Part shown: positions 21,563 to 33,484 of the stretch, piece by piece
Position numbering within the stretch: position 1 is the stretch's first letter
Layout: the number at the start of each line of letters is the position of its first letter
Assembly: GCA_035610835.1 (NCBI GenBank)
Contig: CM069448.1
Span: 27,677,905 to 27,741,904 of the forward strand
Origin: Ophiura sarsii
Taxonomy: Eukaryota > Echinodermata > Ophiuroidea > Amphilepidida > Ophiuridae
Length of the DNA: 64,000 nucleotides
Reading direction: 5' to 3'
Notes under the pieces: model-generated
The model's input: only the letters and a program-made list of their open reading frames with translations
The model's database searches: none
What the model was told of the DNA's origin: nothing
Translations under genes and position numbers: made by a program

Positions 21563-22064
21563 GGGGGGCACAGTGCCCCCCCCCCCCCTGAAGGTGCTCA
21601 GCAGGAAATTCAAACCTACCCACCAGGAAAAATAGGGGGAAGGGAAAAGAAGGGGGAAGGGAAAAAAAGAGAGGGAGAAAGGAAAAAGGAGGAAAAGAAA
21701 AAGGGAAAGGAGAAAAAAAGGGAAAGAAAGAAAAGAAGAAAGGGAAAGAAAGAAAAAAAGAAAATTTCGCAGTACAAAAAGCACAACAGTCAAAAATTGT
21801 TGACTGTTGTGCTTTTTGTACTGCGAAATTTTGTGACCGTGCTAAATTTTGTGACCGTGCAAAATTGTGTGACCGTGCGAATTTTTTTGGCCCTACCCAC
21901 CCCCCCCCCCCCCCCACCCCCCACTTACGTGAATTTCACGAGGTGACTGACTGGGGAAAAATTTGGGGCAACCTTTTACGAAAAATTCCGGGACGGAATT
22001 ATTCTAACCAGGATTTTTTTGGCTGTGCCCCCCCCCCTGACAAACAACCTCTGTTACGCCCCTG
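21503..22064. mobile_element. hAT-like element with G/C homopolymer arms
   Basis: The ends CAGTGGCGTAACAG and CTGTTACGCCCCTG are inverted, with an imperfect 8-bp duplication (ATGTCTTC at 21495-21502; ATGTCTAT at 22065-22072). Unit 1 of the duplication lacks this block at the matching place near 20145, an empty-site control. The interior has a long G run then a C run (21520-21590), a purine-rich tract and a hairpin at 21768-21830 (GCAGTACAAAAAGCACAACA and its complement). Confidence 0.8.
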
Positions 22065-22493
22065 ATGTCTATCCTGTTCATTCCCACAATGATGCCATGT
22101 GGACATATGACTACGATCCAGCAGGCTATCAACTGGTGAAAAAAACTTCAATTTTTTAATTTTACCAGTTAGCGCCATCGGTGTGTCGTCTGACTTGCAC
22201 ACATGTGGCCCATGTTTGATCTCTGGCGCATGCAGAGACTGATTTTCAACAAAAGAAATTGACCCATTTTTATACCTGATAGTTTCATTCCAAAAGCATG
22301 CCCAGGTAGTTAGGGTTAAAACACATCTTTTTCCATGTTCCCTTAAAGAGATATACCATCCACAATATGGATGCAACACCACTTTATTGAGGCCTCTCTA
22401 TTGAATATGCATGTAAATATGTGAATCTCTTGCTCAATAGTCACAATGAGTATAGCCAAATTGTGTTTCTGATAGAGAATTGTATCCTATCTT

Positions 22494-22593
22494 NNNNNNN
22501 NNNNNNNNNNNNNNNNNNNNNNNNNNNNNNNNNNNNNNNNNNNNNNNNNNNNNNNNNNNNNNNNNNNNNNNNNNNNNNNNNNNNNNNNNNNNN
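22494..22593. other. Assembly gap (100 Ns)
   Basis: A block of exactly 100 Ns, the usual placeholder for a gap of unknown size. The gap truncates gene 1 and the duplicated unit. Sequence on the right begins inside a hairpin repeat (GCTAGTCCGAA words) unrelated to the left side. Confidence 0.98.
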
Positions 22594-22745
22594 CGAAGGC
22601 CCGCTAGTCCGAAAAAACACACGAAAAAACAAAACACCCCGCTAGTCCGAAGGCCCGTTAGTCCGAATTATTTTTTATTTTTATTTTTTCGGACTAGCGG
22701 GGCCTTCGGACTGATGGGCCTTCGGACTGATGGGCAGCACCCGTG
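22594..22745. repeat. Hairpin repeat with CGGACTAGCGGG/CCGCTAGTCCG words
   Basis: Several copies of GAAGGCCCGCTAGTCCGAA in one orientation are followed by the reverse-complement phrase CGGACTAGCGGGGCCTTCGG. This looks like the right part of a foldback repeat whose left part may be in the gap, and may have caused the assembly break. Confidence 0.6.
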
Positions 22746-23300
22746 AAAACAAGTTTTAAAAATCTATCTCTGATCTATCTAGAAGTGCGAAAAAAAAAGA
22801 TTAGCTAGCACTCTACTGACTGCAATAACCTCAGTGATAACTTACCTGGATACCAATGAATCCTTCCGATCAAGCAGACAATCAAATGAACTTGATAAAA
22901 ACATGGGTTTGTGAAATCAAGGATTTACCCGTGTTCATTCATTGTGGAGTTGCTCAATTCATTCAAACAAAATAACCTCGTTTGGTGATCTACGCAGGCC
23001 AGCGGTAAAGGCTTTTGAGCGATTGAGCGATTCATTCATAGCCAACAGTATAGCGTCATAAGCATGTAGTCGAGATCATTCTGTTTGTCAATGTGTGTGT
23101 GTGGTCAGTGTTTTACCACAGATAATGGTGAATGTATACAAGAATTCTGGGAATTCCCTTAAGTCCAAAAATAGCCTTGTGTGGGTGTTTTCGCGGACGC
23201 GTCTATTGAATTAAGTGTGTCATTTTCAACCCCAGATTAAAGGAACGTAACCACCAGATGACAGGCCTTATCTAGGGATCCTTATCATTCTGGGGGTTAA
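22746..23300. other. Intergenic stretch, no gene seen
   Basis: No exon, tRNA or bounded repeat was recognised in this stretch. Confidence 0.4.
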
Positions 23301-24521
23301 GGGATATGGCACGCCGTTTGGTTCAAAATTAATATCGCTTTTGTATATCAATTTGTGTTTTGTATGTAGTTTTTTGTGTATATCAATTTGTGTTTTAATA
23401 TCAATTTGTGTTTTTACATATTAAAATAACATACTATAGTAAACAAACACAAAACGATACCGAAAACAAAATTATAGCAAAAAAACTACGGTATATAAAA
23501 ACAGAAAAAGTTGTAAAAAAACTATATGCAAACGAAATGACATAATTAGCAAACACAAACCAGCTTGCAAATAAAAGTCATAAAATAGCCAAAGACAACT
23601 ATATGAAAACAGAATAAACAAACACAAAATCGTATAGACACCGCCAAAACGACCGGCACATTAGTGTATGATACAAACACAAAATGATAAAAAACACGGA
23701 AAGATGTACAAACACAAAACTACTTCGCCAAAGAGGTCACAAATCACAGTGACTAGAGGTACGGGCTGTGTAAATACTTTAGTTCTCGATTTTTAAAATT
23801 AAATAGGTCTATGTTTGTATACCAGAATGGCGAGTGCTATGGATAGTAGGGATGATTGGGATAGTAGGGAATAGGGATGCTAGTAATAGTAGGGGATGAT
23901 AGGGATGCTAGGGATGCTTGGGATAGTTGGGATGCTAAAGATATTGAGGATGCTTGGGATAATAAGAATGCTAGGGATGCTTGGGATACTAGGATGCTAA
24001 GGATAGTCAGATAGTAGGGATGCTAAGGATAGTAGGGATGCTTTGAGATAGTAGGGATGCTTTGGTTTTTTAATTTTTTTTTGAACCAAATGGCGTGCCA
24101 AGGAACGCCGTTTGGTTCAAAATTAACCTGGGTGTTTTTAAGTTTTGAACCAAATGGCGTGCCAAGGAACGCCGTTTGGTTCAAAATTAACATGGTGTTT
24201 TTAAGTTTTGAACCAAATGGCGTGCCAAGGAACGCCGTTTGGTTCAAAATTAACATGGTGTTTTTTAAACTTGGAACCAAATGGCGTGCCAAGGAAAGCC
24301 GTTTGGTTCAAAATACTGGTTCAAAATTTTAAAAAACGACACGTCGAAACACATTGAACCAAACGGCGTTGGCATAGGCACGCCGTTGTGGTTCAAAATG
24401 TTACACAAAAAACTACACGTAAAAACACATTTTGATGTACACAAAAACTACAGTGTAAAACCACAAATTGATATGCAAAAACAATGTATAATTTTGAACC
24501 AAATGGGCGTGCCATAAAGGG
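23301..24521. mobile_element. Foldback element with tandem hairpins
   Basis: The outer arms begin ATGGCACGCCGTTTGGTTCA on the left and, inverted, ATGGCACGCCCATTTGGTTC on the right, followed in both arms by TATCAATTTGTGTTTT-type words. The centre contains a GGGATGCTA/GGGATAGTA minisatellite (about 23830-24060) and the hairpin array at 24085-24380. No ORF of transposon type was seen. Confidence 0.6.
24085..24380. repeat. Tandem hairpin array
   Basis: A unit of about 62 bp recurs at least four times. Each contains GAACCAAATGGCGTGCCAAG followed by its near complement GCCGTTTGGTTC, so every unit can fold into its own hairpin. A fifth, diverged unit sits at about 24355-24400. Open frames across it are repeat translations, not genes. 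Confidence 0.8.
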
Positions 24522-24789
24522 ACGTAGGGACCGTTCATAAATACTTTGTAGTATAGGCTACCTGCCTGCATCTGAAACATTTCCTTGTCCCTCCCTCCCC
24601 CCCCCCCCCCCCCCACCACCCCCCCCACCCCCCCATTCCGTGGAAAGTGGTTGGACACCATGTGTACTGCCCCAGCCTTTAATCGAGCCCCCACAACATT
24701 GTTTACCCCAAAATAATCGAAAAGATTGACTTTTAGTGTCAAAAAATACATGAAATTATCTTAAACTTGAGGCAATTTTGCATTAACCC

Positions 24790-25480
24790 TAACTCCAGTA
24801 GACCACACCGGCAACAGATTTGTTTTCCGACCCCCCAAAATTCACCAGAAAGGTCACCCTGGACCCCCCCCCCCCGGGATTTGAACCACGGACCTCAGCA
24901 CCCGGGCCCAGCCTCCTAGCCACTACACTACGGCTGCCGGACACACTCGGCGAAGTATTCGCCTCGTTATATAGCCTGGGGTCCGTTTTGTAGCCAAAAC
25001 CTGCACGCCGGGTTATAAAAAACATTTTTTCCGCCCAGTTGCCGTGTGGTGTTAGTAGAGTTAGGGTTATTAAGATAAAAATTACAAAATTTTGGAATGA
25101 AAAAATACTAAATAAAGAATGTGCTGTAGGCCTTTATTAAGATAAAAATTACAAAATTTTGGAATGAAAAAATACTAAATAAAGAATGTGCTGTAGGCCT
25201 ATAACCCTAACTCTAGTAGGCCTACGGCAACATATTTGTTTTCCGACCCCCAAATTCACCAGAAAGGTCACCCTGACCCACCCGGGATTTGAACCACGGA
25301 CCTCAGCACCCGGGGCCCAGACTCCTAGCCACTACACCACGGCTGTCAGTCACACTCGGCGAAGTGTAGTCGCCTCGATATAGCCTGGGTCCGTTTTGTA
25401 GCCCAAAAACCAGCACGCCGGGTTATAAAAACATTTTTCCCGCCCAGTTGCGCGTGTGGTGTAGGCTAGTAGAGTTAGGG
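24790..25480. repeat. Two direct copies of a tRNA-derived SINE-like block
   Basis: Copies at about 24790-25070 and 25200-25480 share CGGGATTTGAACCACGGACC and GGTTATAAAAA. On the minus strand the block has a box A (GTAGTGTAGTGGCTAGGA) and box B (GTGGTTCAAATCCCGG), the signature of a tRNA-derived SINE head. A 67-bp phrase beginning TTAAGATAAAAATTAC is tandemly duplicated between them (about 25066-25199). Confidence 0.65.
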
Positions 25481-25539
25481 TTATAACCCCAAAAAAAATC
25501 GTTGTATATCTCAAATCGACAAACGCTTTGCTACTGTAC

Positions 25540-26215
25540 TTTTAAGTACAAATGTGGCCTCGAATTTTGCCACCATGGTGTGATATTAAGGATCATTTGT
25601 TTGCGTAAGGGCTGTCCAACAAAATGTTGTGCAATAAAAGGGCCACATTTGAGTTTGTGACGTAATCGATGTAATGTTTTTTCAAGGCCAAGAGGAAAAT
25701 GCAATGATTTTGTCCAGAAACATTCATGAAACAAGTTTGGGGTATAACGCGATATTGAATAGACTTTAAAAACTTAAAATAGTCATTATATTAGTCACCG
25801 TTTTGATTTTGTTTTTTGTTTTATTTGACCTAGGTCAACACCTTCGCAATATTGCTTTTGTCATTTGAACTTCTTTTAAAATTTGACCTACTTTTTGACC
25901 TTAGACCCCATAACCGTTGGGCGTACGAAAAAAGGGAGTTTTTTGGTTTAATTTGACCCCAGATGACCTTTGACCTTGGAAATACTTAATTGTGTTACCA
26001 AAGATTACAACTTTAGAGATTAATCATCGGGCCTCTCAATATCGCGTTATAGGCCCTACCCAAAACTTTTTTTCATGCATGTTTTTGGACAAAAACATGC
26101 ATTTTCCCCTTGGCCTTGAAAAAATCATTACATCGATTACGTCACAAACTCAAATGTGGCCCTTAATATCACACCATGGTGGCAAAAATTCGAGGCCACA
26201 TTTGCACTTTTCAAA
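25540..26215. mobile_element. Foldback element with about 200-bp arms
   Basis: The left arm (AAATGTGGCCTCGAATTTTG ... ATAACGCGATATTGAATAG) and right arm (CTCTCAATATCGCGTTATAG ... CGAGGCCACATTTGC) are reverse complements with small indels. The spacer is about 250 bp. Exact ends and target duplication are not resolved. Confidence 0.65.
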
Positions 26216-26541
26216 GAAAAAAAAGTGGTGCGATTTGCACTTTTCAACCAGTGGTGCGATACTTTTTTCGATGTGTAGGCCTATAGTTACTCTGTACAAC
26301 ACAATTGCTTGGGGCCATGATTACCATGTTAATACTGTTCATTGTTTTCAGCTGATGCACCAATTGGTACAATTGCTTGCAGAGGTGTCACTTCATCGAT
26401 GTTTTCTGTGTTGGTATCATCTGGCTCATCAACAAGCGCATCTTGAGTTGTGATGGATGTAATTGCCTTGTCATATATTTCCTTTATGTACTGCTTGCTT
26501 GCAATGTTTTTGATTGGAGCAAGCCTTGTCAAACACATTGT

Positions 26542-26896
26542 TTAAAGGTAGATGTTCCGATTTTCAACTTGAAGTTTTCTATTCGACATGAAAGGTCATC
26601 CTCAAAAAAGTCGTATTCCAAAGTTTGAGTTGCATAACTCTAATGGTTCTTATTTTAGACGCACAAGATGCCGTGAAATGTGCCCATTGAGTTGTACACA
26701 AACTAATTGGTGGTTAACCACTTTTCACGGTAATTCGATGTTATTTCACCGATTTCTTCGTAATCATACTGATTTGGACCGTCAAATTTCAGTATGTTAA
26801 TCAGAAAAATATGATCTTTCATATGATATGAAAATCTCCATATGTTTGAGAAAAAATCTGTGTTATGAAAATGTGATCGGGTCATCTACCTTTATA
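26542..26896. mobile_element. TTAA-flanked MITE family, copy 2
   Basis: The left flank TTAA (26542-26545) is followed by AGGTAGATGTTCCGATTTTC. The right end GTGATCGGGTCATCTACCT is followed by a damaged TTATAA. It is very similar to the copy at 60525-60875, including the central AATTCGATGTTATTTCACC phrase. Confidence 0.8.
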
Positions 26897-26909
26897 AGTC
26901 GATGCTGTT

Positions 26910-27414
26910 CCCGGTACCCCTACTCAACACAAAACTTGTTATTACCATGACTGTTCTAAAAATCGCGGAAAAGGGGTATATTTTCAATTGTCAGCACTGA
27001 CAGCGAAAAGGGGGTATTTCAGGAATTAGTCTCCGCGAAATTCGAAAAAGGGGTATTTTACGAAGAGGAAGCTTCACAGTATGGTTTTAATCATTTGATT
27101 AGAACATGGTAACAACCCAAATACACCATTTTTGTGGTACACCAGTTTATAACACAGGACCACAAACGCCTGTTGTTACCGTTGGGAGCAACAAGTTTTT
27201 ATCGAGAATGTATGTATCAAGTGTCTTTGAAAAGGGGTGTTTGAAATGATAGTCATTGAAAACCAAAAAAAGGGGGTATTTTTCACCCCAGTTTTGTCCT
27301 CGATTTTTCCAAAAAAGGGGGGTTAAATTGTTGCATAATCCTTGCAAAGGGGTACTTTGAAAAAATGAAGAACAGTCATGGTTACCAACTTTTGTGTTGA
27401 GTTGGGGGACCGGG
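26910..27414. mobile_element. hAT-like MITE with 8-bp duplication
   Basis: The termini CCCGGTACCCCTACTCAACA and, inverted, CCCGGTCCCCCAACTCAACA are bounded by ATGCTGTT on both sides (26902-26909, 27415-27422). The interior repeats AAAAGGGGTATTTT phrases. It interrupts the pseudogene above. Confidence 0.75.
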
Positions 27415-27899
27415 ATGCTGTTGTTTCTGGAAGGTATTCTAGAAGATTGCATTTCTTCAACATGTACTTTGGGCATGTTTGATGCAGCAACTACAATACT
27501 TGCAGCATCCATGACGTATAAAAGTGCTTTCTACGACGCACATTCTCCCATACATATCGTTTCGTGGCACCCCTATCCCGTCAACAGGTCTTTTGCAATG
27601 GGATGTGGCGAAATAATTCCAAAGAATTTTCAGACGGGGCTTGCGTTTAAAGGCTGGTATGGCAACTACAATATTCCTGTTTTTGAACTGTGTGCTGGGC
27701 CCATCTGACCAAATAGAAAGGTAATTTGACACACACCAAAGAAACATGGTAGCCTACATTGACAAACTACTTGAGGATTCTCCCCGACTGTCAAGTTGTT
27801 TATAATGTACTATCACACGGGGTGCACCTTTCCGGTGTGGTAAGTTGCTGCTGTGAACAGAGTTATTTGCCTTTGGTGCCAATGGGCAGATTGAACTTA

Positions 27900-28037
27900 C
27901 ACAGAAAGAAAAAAAGTGAGTCATCATCGAAAAATGAATCATTTTGTCCATGTAGTGACACACTATGGCTCAAAATGAGTCATTTTGTCCATGTAGTGAC
28001 TCATTTTACGATGATGACTCACTTTTTTTCTTCTGTG
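27900..28037. mobile_element. 138-bp palindromic MITE with TA flanks
   Basis: The arms CACAGAAAGAAAAAAAGTGA and, inverted, CACAGAAGAAAAAAAGTGAG continue through GTCATCATCG, and the centre repeats ATTTTGTCCATGTAGTGAC. TA lies at each border. It splits the pseudogene just after HQD. Confidence 0.75.
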
Positions 28038-28289
28038 TATCTTGATGGACACGTGTGTAATTCTCTGAGAAGTCCACCTGCAGAAGAGCTACTTCTGGGT
28101 CGTACATTTCTGAAAGTGCATCCTTTCGCTTAATATTGTATTCATCTGCTTGTTTGCGTTTCACATAGCAGTGTTAGAGAAACTTCGGAATCAAACTGCA
28201 TGGGTGTTCCAGCAGCTCTTTGAGGGCTCCCTCTTCAATGAGCGTTGTGATTTTGTTTTCAGCATCCTTCCACACATACCAGTTATACG

Positions 28290-28842
28290 AGGGTTCGGTT
28301 GCATCTTCAAATGTGTAATTATTCTTAAATCCTTGTCATTTGATATTATGTCCACAGTCCACCCCAACTCAAAACATGGGGGGGGGGGGGGGGGGGGGGA
28401 CATGTCCCCCTCGTCCATACAGGATTGACGCCCCTGGTCTTATCTACCTACACTCAGAGTTGAATTTCCAACTCAAGCGGTTTTTTCAGGATGGAATTAT
28501 TTAACATGAATTATTGGAAATCATAATACAAACCGAGCCCATCGTTGTTTGGTCTTTTTAAACAATGAGTTATGTAAAATATGTGGCGACGGAAACAAGC
28601 GAAAGATTAGTTCTAAGAAAGGACATACAATTGCGTGAGTGGGAACCCCCCATATGCCACGTAATACGCGATCATGACGTAGGCGTTTATGATAATACAA
28701 TAATATATAACCAAAGCACAGTGTGCACTAGGGTTCAAACAGGGTTGCAATTTGCGTTACAACGCGTTCTCACATGATAATCACTCTCGCTATTATTGAT
28801 AACCGTATTACACACAACAAAAATATCCATTATCTTCTAACT
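28290..28842. other. Upstream region of gene 2
   Basis: Includes a G run (about 28378-28399) followed by a short palindromic phrase ACATGTCCCCCTCG, then unique-looking sequence up to the gene 2 start. An open frame at 28565-28777 has no recognisable domain and no splice support. No TATA element could be confidently assigned. Confidence 0.4.
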
Positions 28843-28975
28843 ATGGCTACCGCTAACCCTGGTGTCTGTGGAACACAGTTGGATATTTTAACGAAGACAT
28901 TTAAACCTATGCTGGTTCAATTATTGCTACCAAACACAATGTTTCTGACAGGATTGCATGCATTTCTCACTAGAG
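28843..28975 (+). CDS. Gene 2 exon 1: start and first half of CARD1
   Basis: ATG at 28843 (context CTATGG) opens 44 codons plus one base before GTAAGT. The peptide includes QLDILTKTFKPMLVQLLLP and FLTGLHAFLTR, the first helices of a CARD. No acceptor precedes the ATG, so it is taken as the translation start. Confidence 0.82.
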
Positions 28976-29573
28976 GTAAGTCCGCCATGATCCCCAAATG
29001 ATACGGGTGTCATCGGGGGTGTCATTTGTTCTCGAGGTGCACGTTCATATATTAAGAGCATTTGTAAACATTTCTTAAGCATGCTGCCCCTGATGCAGAA
29101 AGAGAGAAGGGACGGGAGAAGGGATGAGTCGAGAGTGAAGACGAACAGTAGACATGGTAGACGAATAATATAGGCTACATTTCTCTATGTTGTTTAAATA
29201 TGTTATACTCATCATCACGCATAATTTATCTCACATTTGTACATTTGCAGAAGAAATGGATCATCTTCAGACATTGGTCAGAACAGAAGCGGTGTGTAAA
29301 CTTCTATATATACTCAGTCGATGCAAAACACCCGATGGAGTATATACAGCGTTCATAAAAAGCCTCAAGTCAAACAGTGAGTACATGTACAATATATTCA
29401 TTATATTATCGAGTTCACAAAGCTATAGTTCATGAGTTCATCGAATATTTTTGTATCGATACAATGTAATGTTTTTCTTGTTGAAAATGCCCACGAGAAA
29501 ACGTACTATTTCCAAACAATGTTCGACGATCAGACCTTTGTTTGTTTATTTGTTTTTGGTTTGTTTTACCGGT

Positions 29574-29614
<41 letters not shown>

Positions 29615-30078
29615 GGCCTTAGCCAGGATTTGAAAGTAGGGTGTCCAAAAATGGGACCAAAATAAAGTGGAGTGAGCAGCGCAGCGCAAGCGGAGCGTCC
29701 ACGTTCCCTTGTAAATCGACCGCATCAAATTGGTCCAAATTAAAAATATTGCGCACAAAACACTTTACATAAAATTGTTTAAAGAGTGAAAATAAACAGT
29801 TTATATTCACTCTATTTTTACTCTAAAAACCATGATTTTGAAATAATTAGGAATCGCATCGTTCTGTTACTTAGAATATATTCATGATTTATGATCAGAA
29901 ATGTAAATCTGCAAGAAAATCTACTTTCTAATAAAATCATGAATAGAGGGCGCACCCTGGAAAAGATCACATAATATGCCTTTAATACTAATAGGCAACC
30001 TTTTGTTAGGTAGTCTTTGGGGTTAATCTGCATGTATACAATTTCGGTCTCATAGTACACGGGGTGGAGGGTGGTGGT

Positions 30079-30109
<31 letters not shown>

Positions 30110-33100
30110 GTATTCTGGAAGTCAACGCTAGTATTTGATATTTTGATTAGGAAGCGCGTGGGTTAACTTGACTCGGGTCCGGTATCTTTTCTGTTGTATA
30201 CTGAGTTCATCTAGCGGTCATGAACTTTGTATTTCGCTATGTAAATGGACTTCAATCATACATCAACAACAACATGATATGAGTTAGTTGTTTGTATATG
30301 ATTTGGTGTGTACTTTGTTTGTAAATTTCATTTACAGCCGTACTTGATTTCATTTGGGGGGGGGGGGGAAGCGGGGGGGGGGGGGGGGGAAGCGGGGGGG
30401 GGGGGGGCAAGGGGGGCCAAGGGTTCCCGCCCCCTGCCCCCCCCCGCTGGTTACGCCACTGGCAACCACACCTCTGCTGCCATGCCTGTATGTACATTGT
30501 AAAAAGAAACGTTTATATTTCTGATAACACTTAATAAACACTTAAACACGTTTATTTTTGTCTTTTACATGTAAAGGTATAGGAGGCATTTCTACGATAA
30601 ACGTTTGCATAAACACTACAACATGTTTATAGAGGTATTTGTTGTATAATTATTAACACCCCAACATAGGCCTATCTTAAATCATCTAACAGGGTCAGAG
30701 TACATGTACCCTTCAATAATGCAAGCATCATTACGGTGCATCTTTTTAGTCGGGTATGTACAGGGTGGTTCCCCCCAGTACTCAACCAAACCCAACTTTT
30801 TGGTTGACTTTTAGGGTCCTTAAACACATTGTAGATGTTAACAGTGCAAAAACCCCGATGCTCTCCAGATTTTCAAGATGGCGTCCAAAATGGCCGCCAA
30901 AACTTGTCAAATCTCATAAAATGACATAGCCTAGCAATCAAATTGTATGGTGAAAGTATAGTTTTAATAGTGGGATGTATGTATTAGACCACTATATAGG
31001 CTACTTGCTTGGTTAACACGCCTAAATCCAAGATGGCCGCCAAATATGGTAAAATTCCATATATTGGCATATATAAACCAACATGTATGATCAGAATATA
31101 GATTTAGACCACTAGAAACTCATAGCTAGTATTTTTACTTTGTTAACATATTTTAAAACCAAAATGGCCGCTAAATAGTGGCAAAAATTGGTCAAAAGTG
31201 GTCAACATTCCATAAAATAGGATAATATTGACGAGATCGGTGATCTCGTAAGTTAAAACAATTGAAGAGAAAACAGTATTTCCACAGACGATTATATTTA
31301 TTAAGAAGACTGGCTGGTTAACACAACTCAAAACTCTCAGATCTTAACTACAACTGACTTAAACAGAGTACTTCATATCTATCTCTCTCTCTATCTATCC
31401 CGTAGTCTTGTCGACCGTTGGGGCGCCACAGATGCCCTGACCACCAGCTCTCTCCATCCTTTTCTGTTCTCTGCCAATCTCAAAGTATCATTAAGCTTCA
31501 GGTCAGTCCATTCAGATATGTTGTCTTCCCACCTTCTTCTCTGCCGACCTCTCTTTCGCCCTCCTGGAACTGTGCCTTGCAATACCATTGATACCGTTTT
31601 GGCAAGTCCTGTTGATCGTGACACGTGCCCATACCACTGTAGCTTGCGTCTTTTCACTGTGGTTAGGAGGTCTTTATAAGCGCCGAAGGCTGCAACAATT
31701 CTTTTTCTGACTTCGTCGTTGGTGATGTGGTCTTTGTAGGAAATACCAAAGAGTTTGCGAAGGCACCTCATCTCTGCAGCCTGGATTCTCCTCTCTAAGT
31801 CCGCTGTTAGGGTCCACGATTCACACGCATAGAGGAGTATCGTGGTGACCAAGGAGTGCATCAGTCTGATCTTTGACTTAAGTGAGATGTTTTTATCACT
31901 CCAGATGACCTTCAGTTTAGTCAGAGAGATGCTACTGTCTATGCGATCCTAGATAGAATTTCAGGTTTGGAACCTTGGTCTGTGATGATTGACCCCAGGT
32001 ACTTGAAGCTTTTGACTGTTTCCAGCTTCTCGCCGTTGGCTTTGATGTCAGTGCTGATGCCGTTGGTGTTGTTGGTCATCAGTTTAGTTTTCCCTGCACT
32101 AATCTCCATGCCGTACGCTAAAGAGGTCCTGTCCAGACGTTCGACGAGCCTTGCTAATTCTCCCTCTGACCCGGCTAGTCCATCAATATCATCGGCGAAG
32201 CGCATATTGGTGATTATTCTGCCTCCGATGCTGACCGATCCTTGATGGTCTTCCAAAGCGTCAGTCATTATTCTTTCAAAATAGATGTTGAATAGGGTAG
32301 ATGAGAGCAAACAACCTTGTCTAACCCCGACTGTTGTTTTGAACCATTCCCCAAAGCTGCCGTTGAGGTAGACTGCACTGGATCGAGGCCTTGTTATAGA
32401 GGTTCTCAATTATTCTGGTCAGGTTGGTGTTGATATTGTACATCCTCATGGTAGACCACAGGGCTGCATGCCAAACCCTGTCAAACGCTTTTTTGAAATC
32501 CACAAATACATGGTAGAGGTCTTGTTGATGTTGAAGGTATTTTTCGCAAATAATCCTAAGGTTGAGGATCTGCTCTGTAGTGCTACGTCTTGGTCTGAAG
32601 CCTGCCTGTTCCTCAGCAATGATCTTTTCTGCTTGTGGGTTCAGTCTGTTTAGTAAGACCTTCAGCATGACTTTGCTTGGGTGACAGATGAGGCTGATCG
32701 TGCGGTAATTAGGGTTTCACACCACTAAATAACGTCTGGCCCTACCCCCTTTGAGGCAAAAGTCCAAAACCGGCCCGTTTCTATGCCGAAACGGGAGACC
32801 TATTGTAAATTACAGTTTAAAATTAGGGTATTTACTGCAAGTTATGGCGAAATTAATATAGTGTGAATTTTGACAGACACATCAGCGTTCTTCAGGTCCA
32901 AAAAAATTGATGCAATGATGATTTTTTAATATTTTAACAGAGACATTTGTGTTCAGGTCATTTCCGGTATCTGACGCAATAATCTTAATCAACAATTGCG
33001 TGTGACCAGGAAAACTCAACTCGTACTTTTTGAAAAGGCTCTAGCTCAAAATTATGCCGGTTACCCCCCATATATGAGTTGTTGAGTTAGTAGTCATGGC

Positions 33101-33450
33101 TTTCATCTTCAAGTTGAAACCAAATTTCAAGTTACCAGTTTCTTATAACGTCAAGAAATATCCATTTTAAAAGTGTGCATTTCACGTGTAACCCTATGGG
33201 AGATGTATTTAGTGGTGTGCAACCTATACAGAGGGTCAAGGCGCTTTGACCTTCACCCCTGTATTGCTGTCTAAACTGACTTGCCGGCAATGATAACTAG
33301 ACTTCAAGTTAAAATTGGTTCTAACACATATTATTACGGCCCGTACACTTCGTTCTCTTAGTATACACATCTGTTTCATCATGAAAGATCCGTCCGTTTG
33401 GTTAAATAAGCTGCAATCTGACTAATTAAAGTCATTATCTAGTTTTTTTA

Positions 33451-33484
<34 letters not shown>

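Larger units (their letters stand above)
20880..22493 (+). repeat. Segmental duplication, unit 2, cut by an assembly gap
   Basis: Repeats the landmarks of unit 1, expanded by a C-rich tract (about 20946-20992) and by the insertion at 21503-22064. It ends at TATCTT immediately before the Ns, the same place unit 1 ends its recognisable match. Additional units may have been collapsed or lost in the gap. Confidence 0.8.
26330..28290 (-). pseudogene. Broken gene of an uncharacterised, probably transposon-encoded family
   Basis: Reading the minus strand from 28290 down, one interrupted protein appears: ENKITTLIEEGALKELLEH, an in-frame stop, CYVKRKQADEYNIKRKDAL, EVALLQVDFSENYTRVHQD, then after a MITE and a damaged stretch IWSDGPSTQFKNRNIVVAI, WNYFATSHCKRPVDGIG, a frameshift, HVEEMQSSRIPSRN and possibly a Glu/Asp-rich tail at 26330-26541. 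I recall the QVDFSEN / WSDGPSxQFKN / FATSHGKGxVDG pattern from multi-copy proteins of unknown function in invertebrate genomes; a transposase-like role is inference. Stops, frameshifts and three inserted MITEs (26542, 26910, 27900) show it is dead. Confidence 0.6.

Noticed and set aside
21348..21946. Open frames with poly-Pro, poly-Gly and Phe/Ser-rich tracts on both strands
   Set aside because: They come from the G/C homopolymers and purine tract of a transposon; no domain and no splice support.
24023..24332. Open frames with a repeated FEPNGVPRNAVWF pattern
   Set aside because: Translation of a 62-bp tandem hairpin; open in several frames and on both strands because the repeat lacks stops.
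24790..25480. CRISPR array or other prokaryotic repeat system
   Set aside because: Repeats are few, long and SINE-like with pol III boxes; the window is eukaryotic and no cas genes exist.
26703..26885. Open frame with KDHIFLINILKFDGPNQYDY, repeated at 60561-60803
   Set aside because: Present at both sites only because both are copies of the same TTAA MITE; bounded by the MITE ends.
28565..28777. 70-residue plus-strand open frame just upstream of gene 2
   Set aside because: No recognisable domain, no fitting splice sites to join it to gene 2; could be 5' UTR but unsupported.
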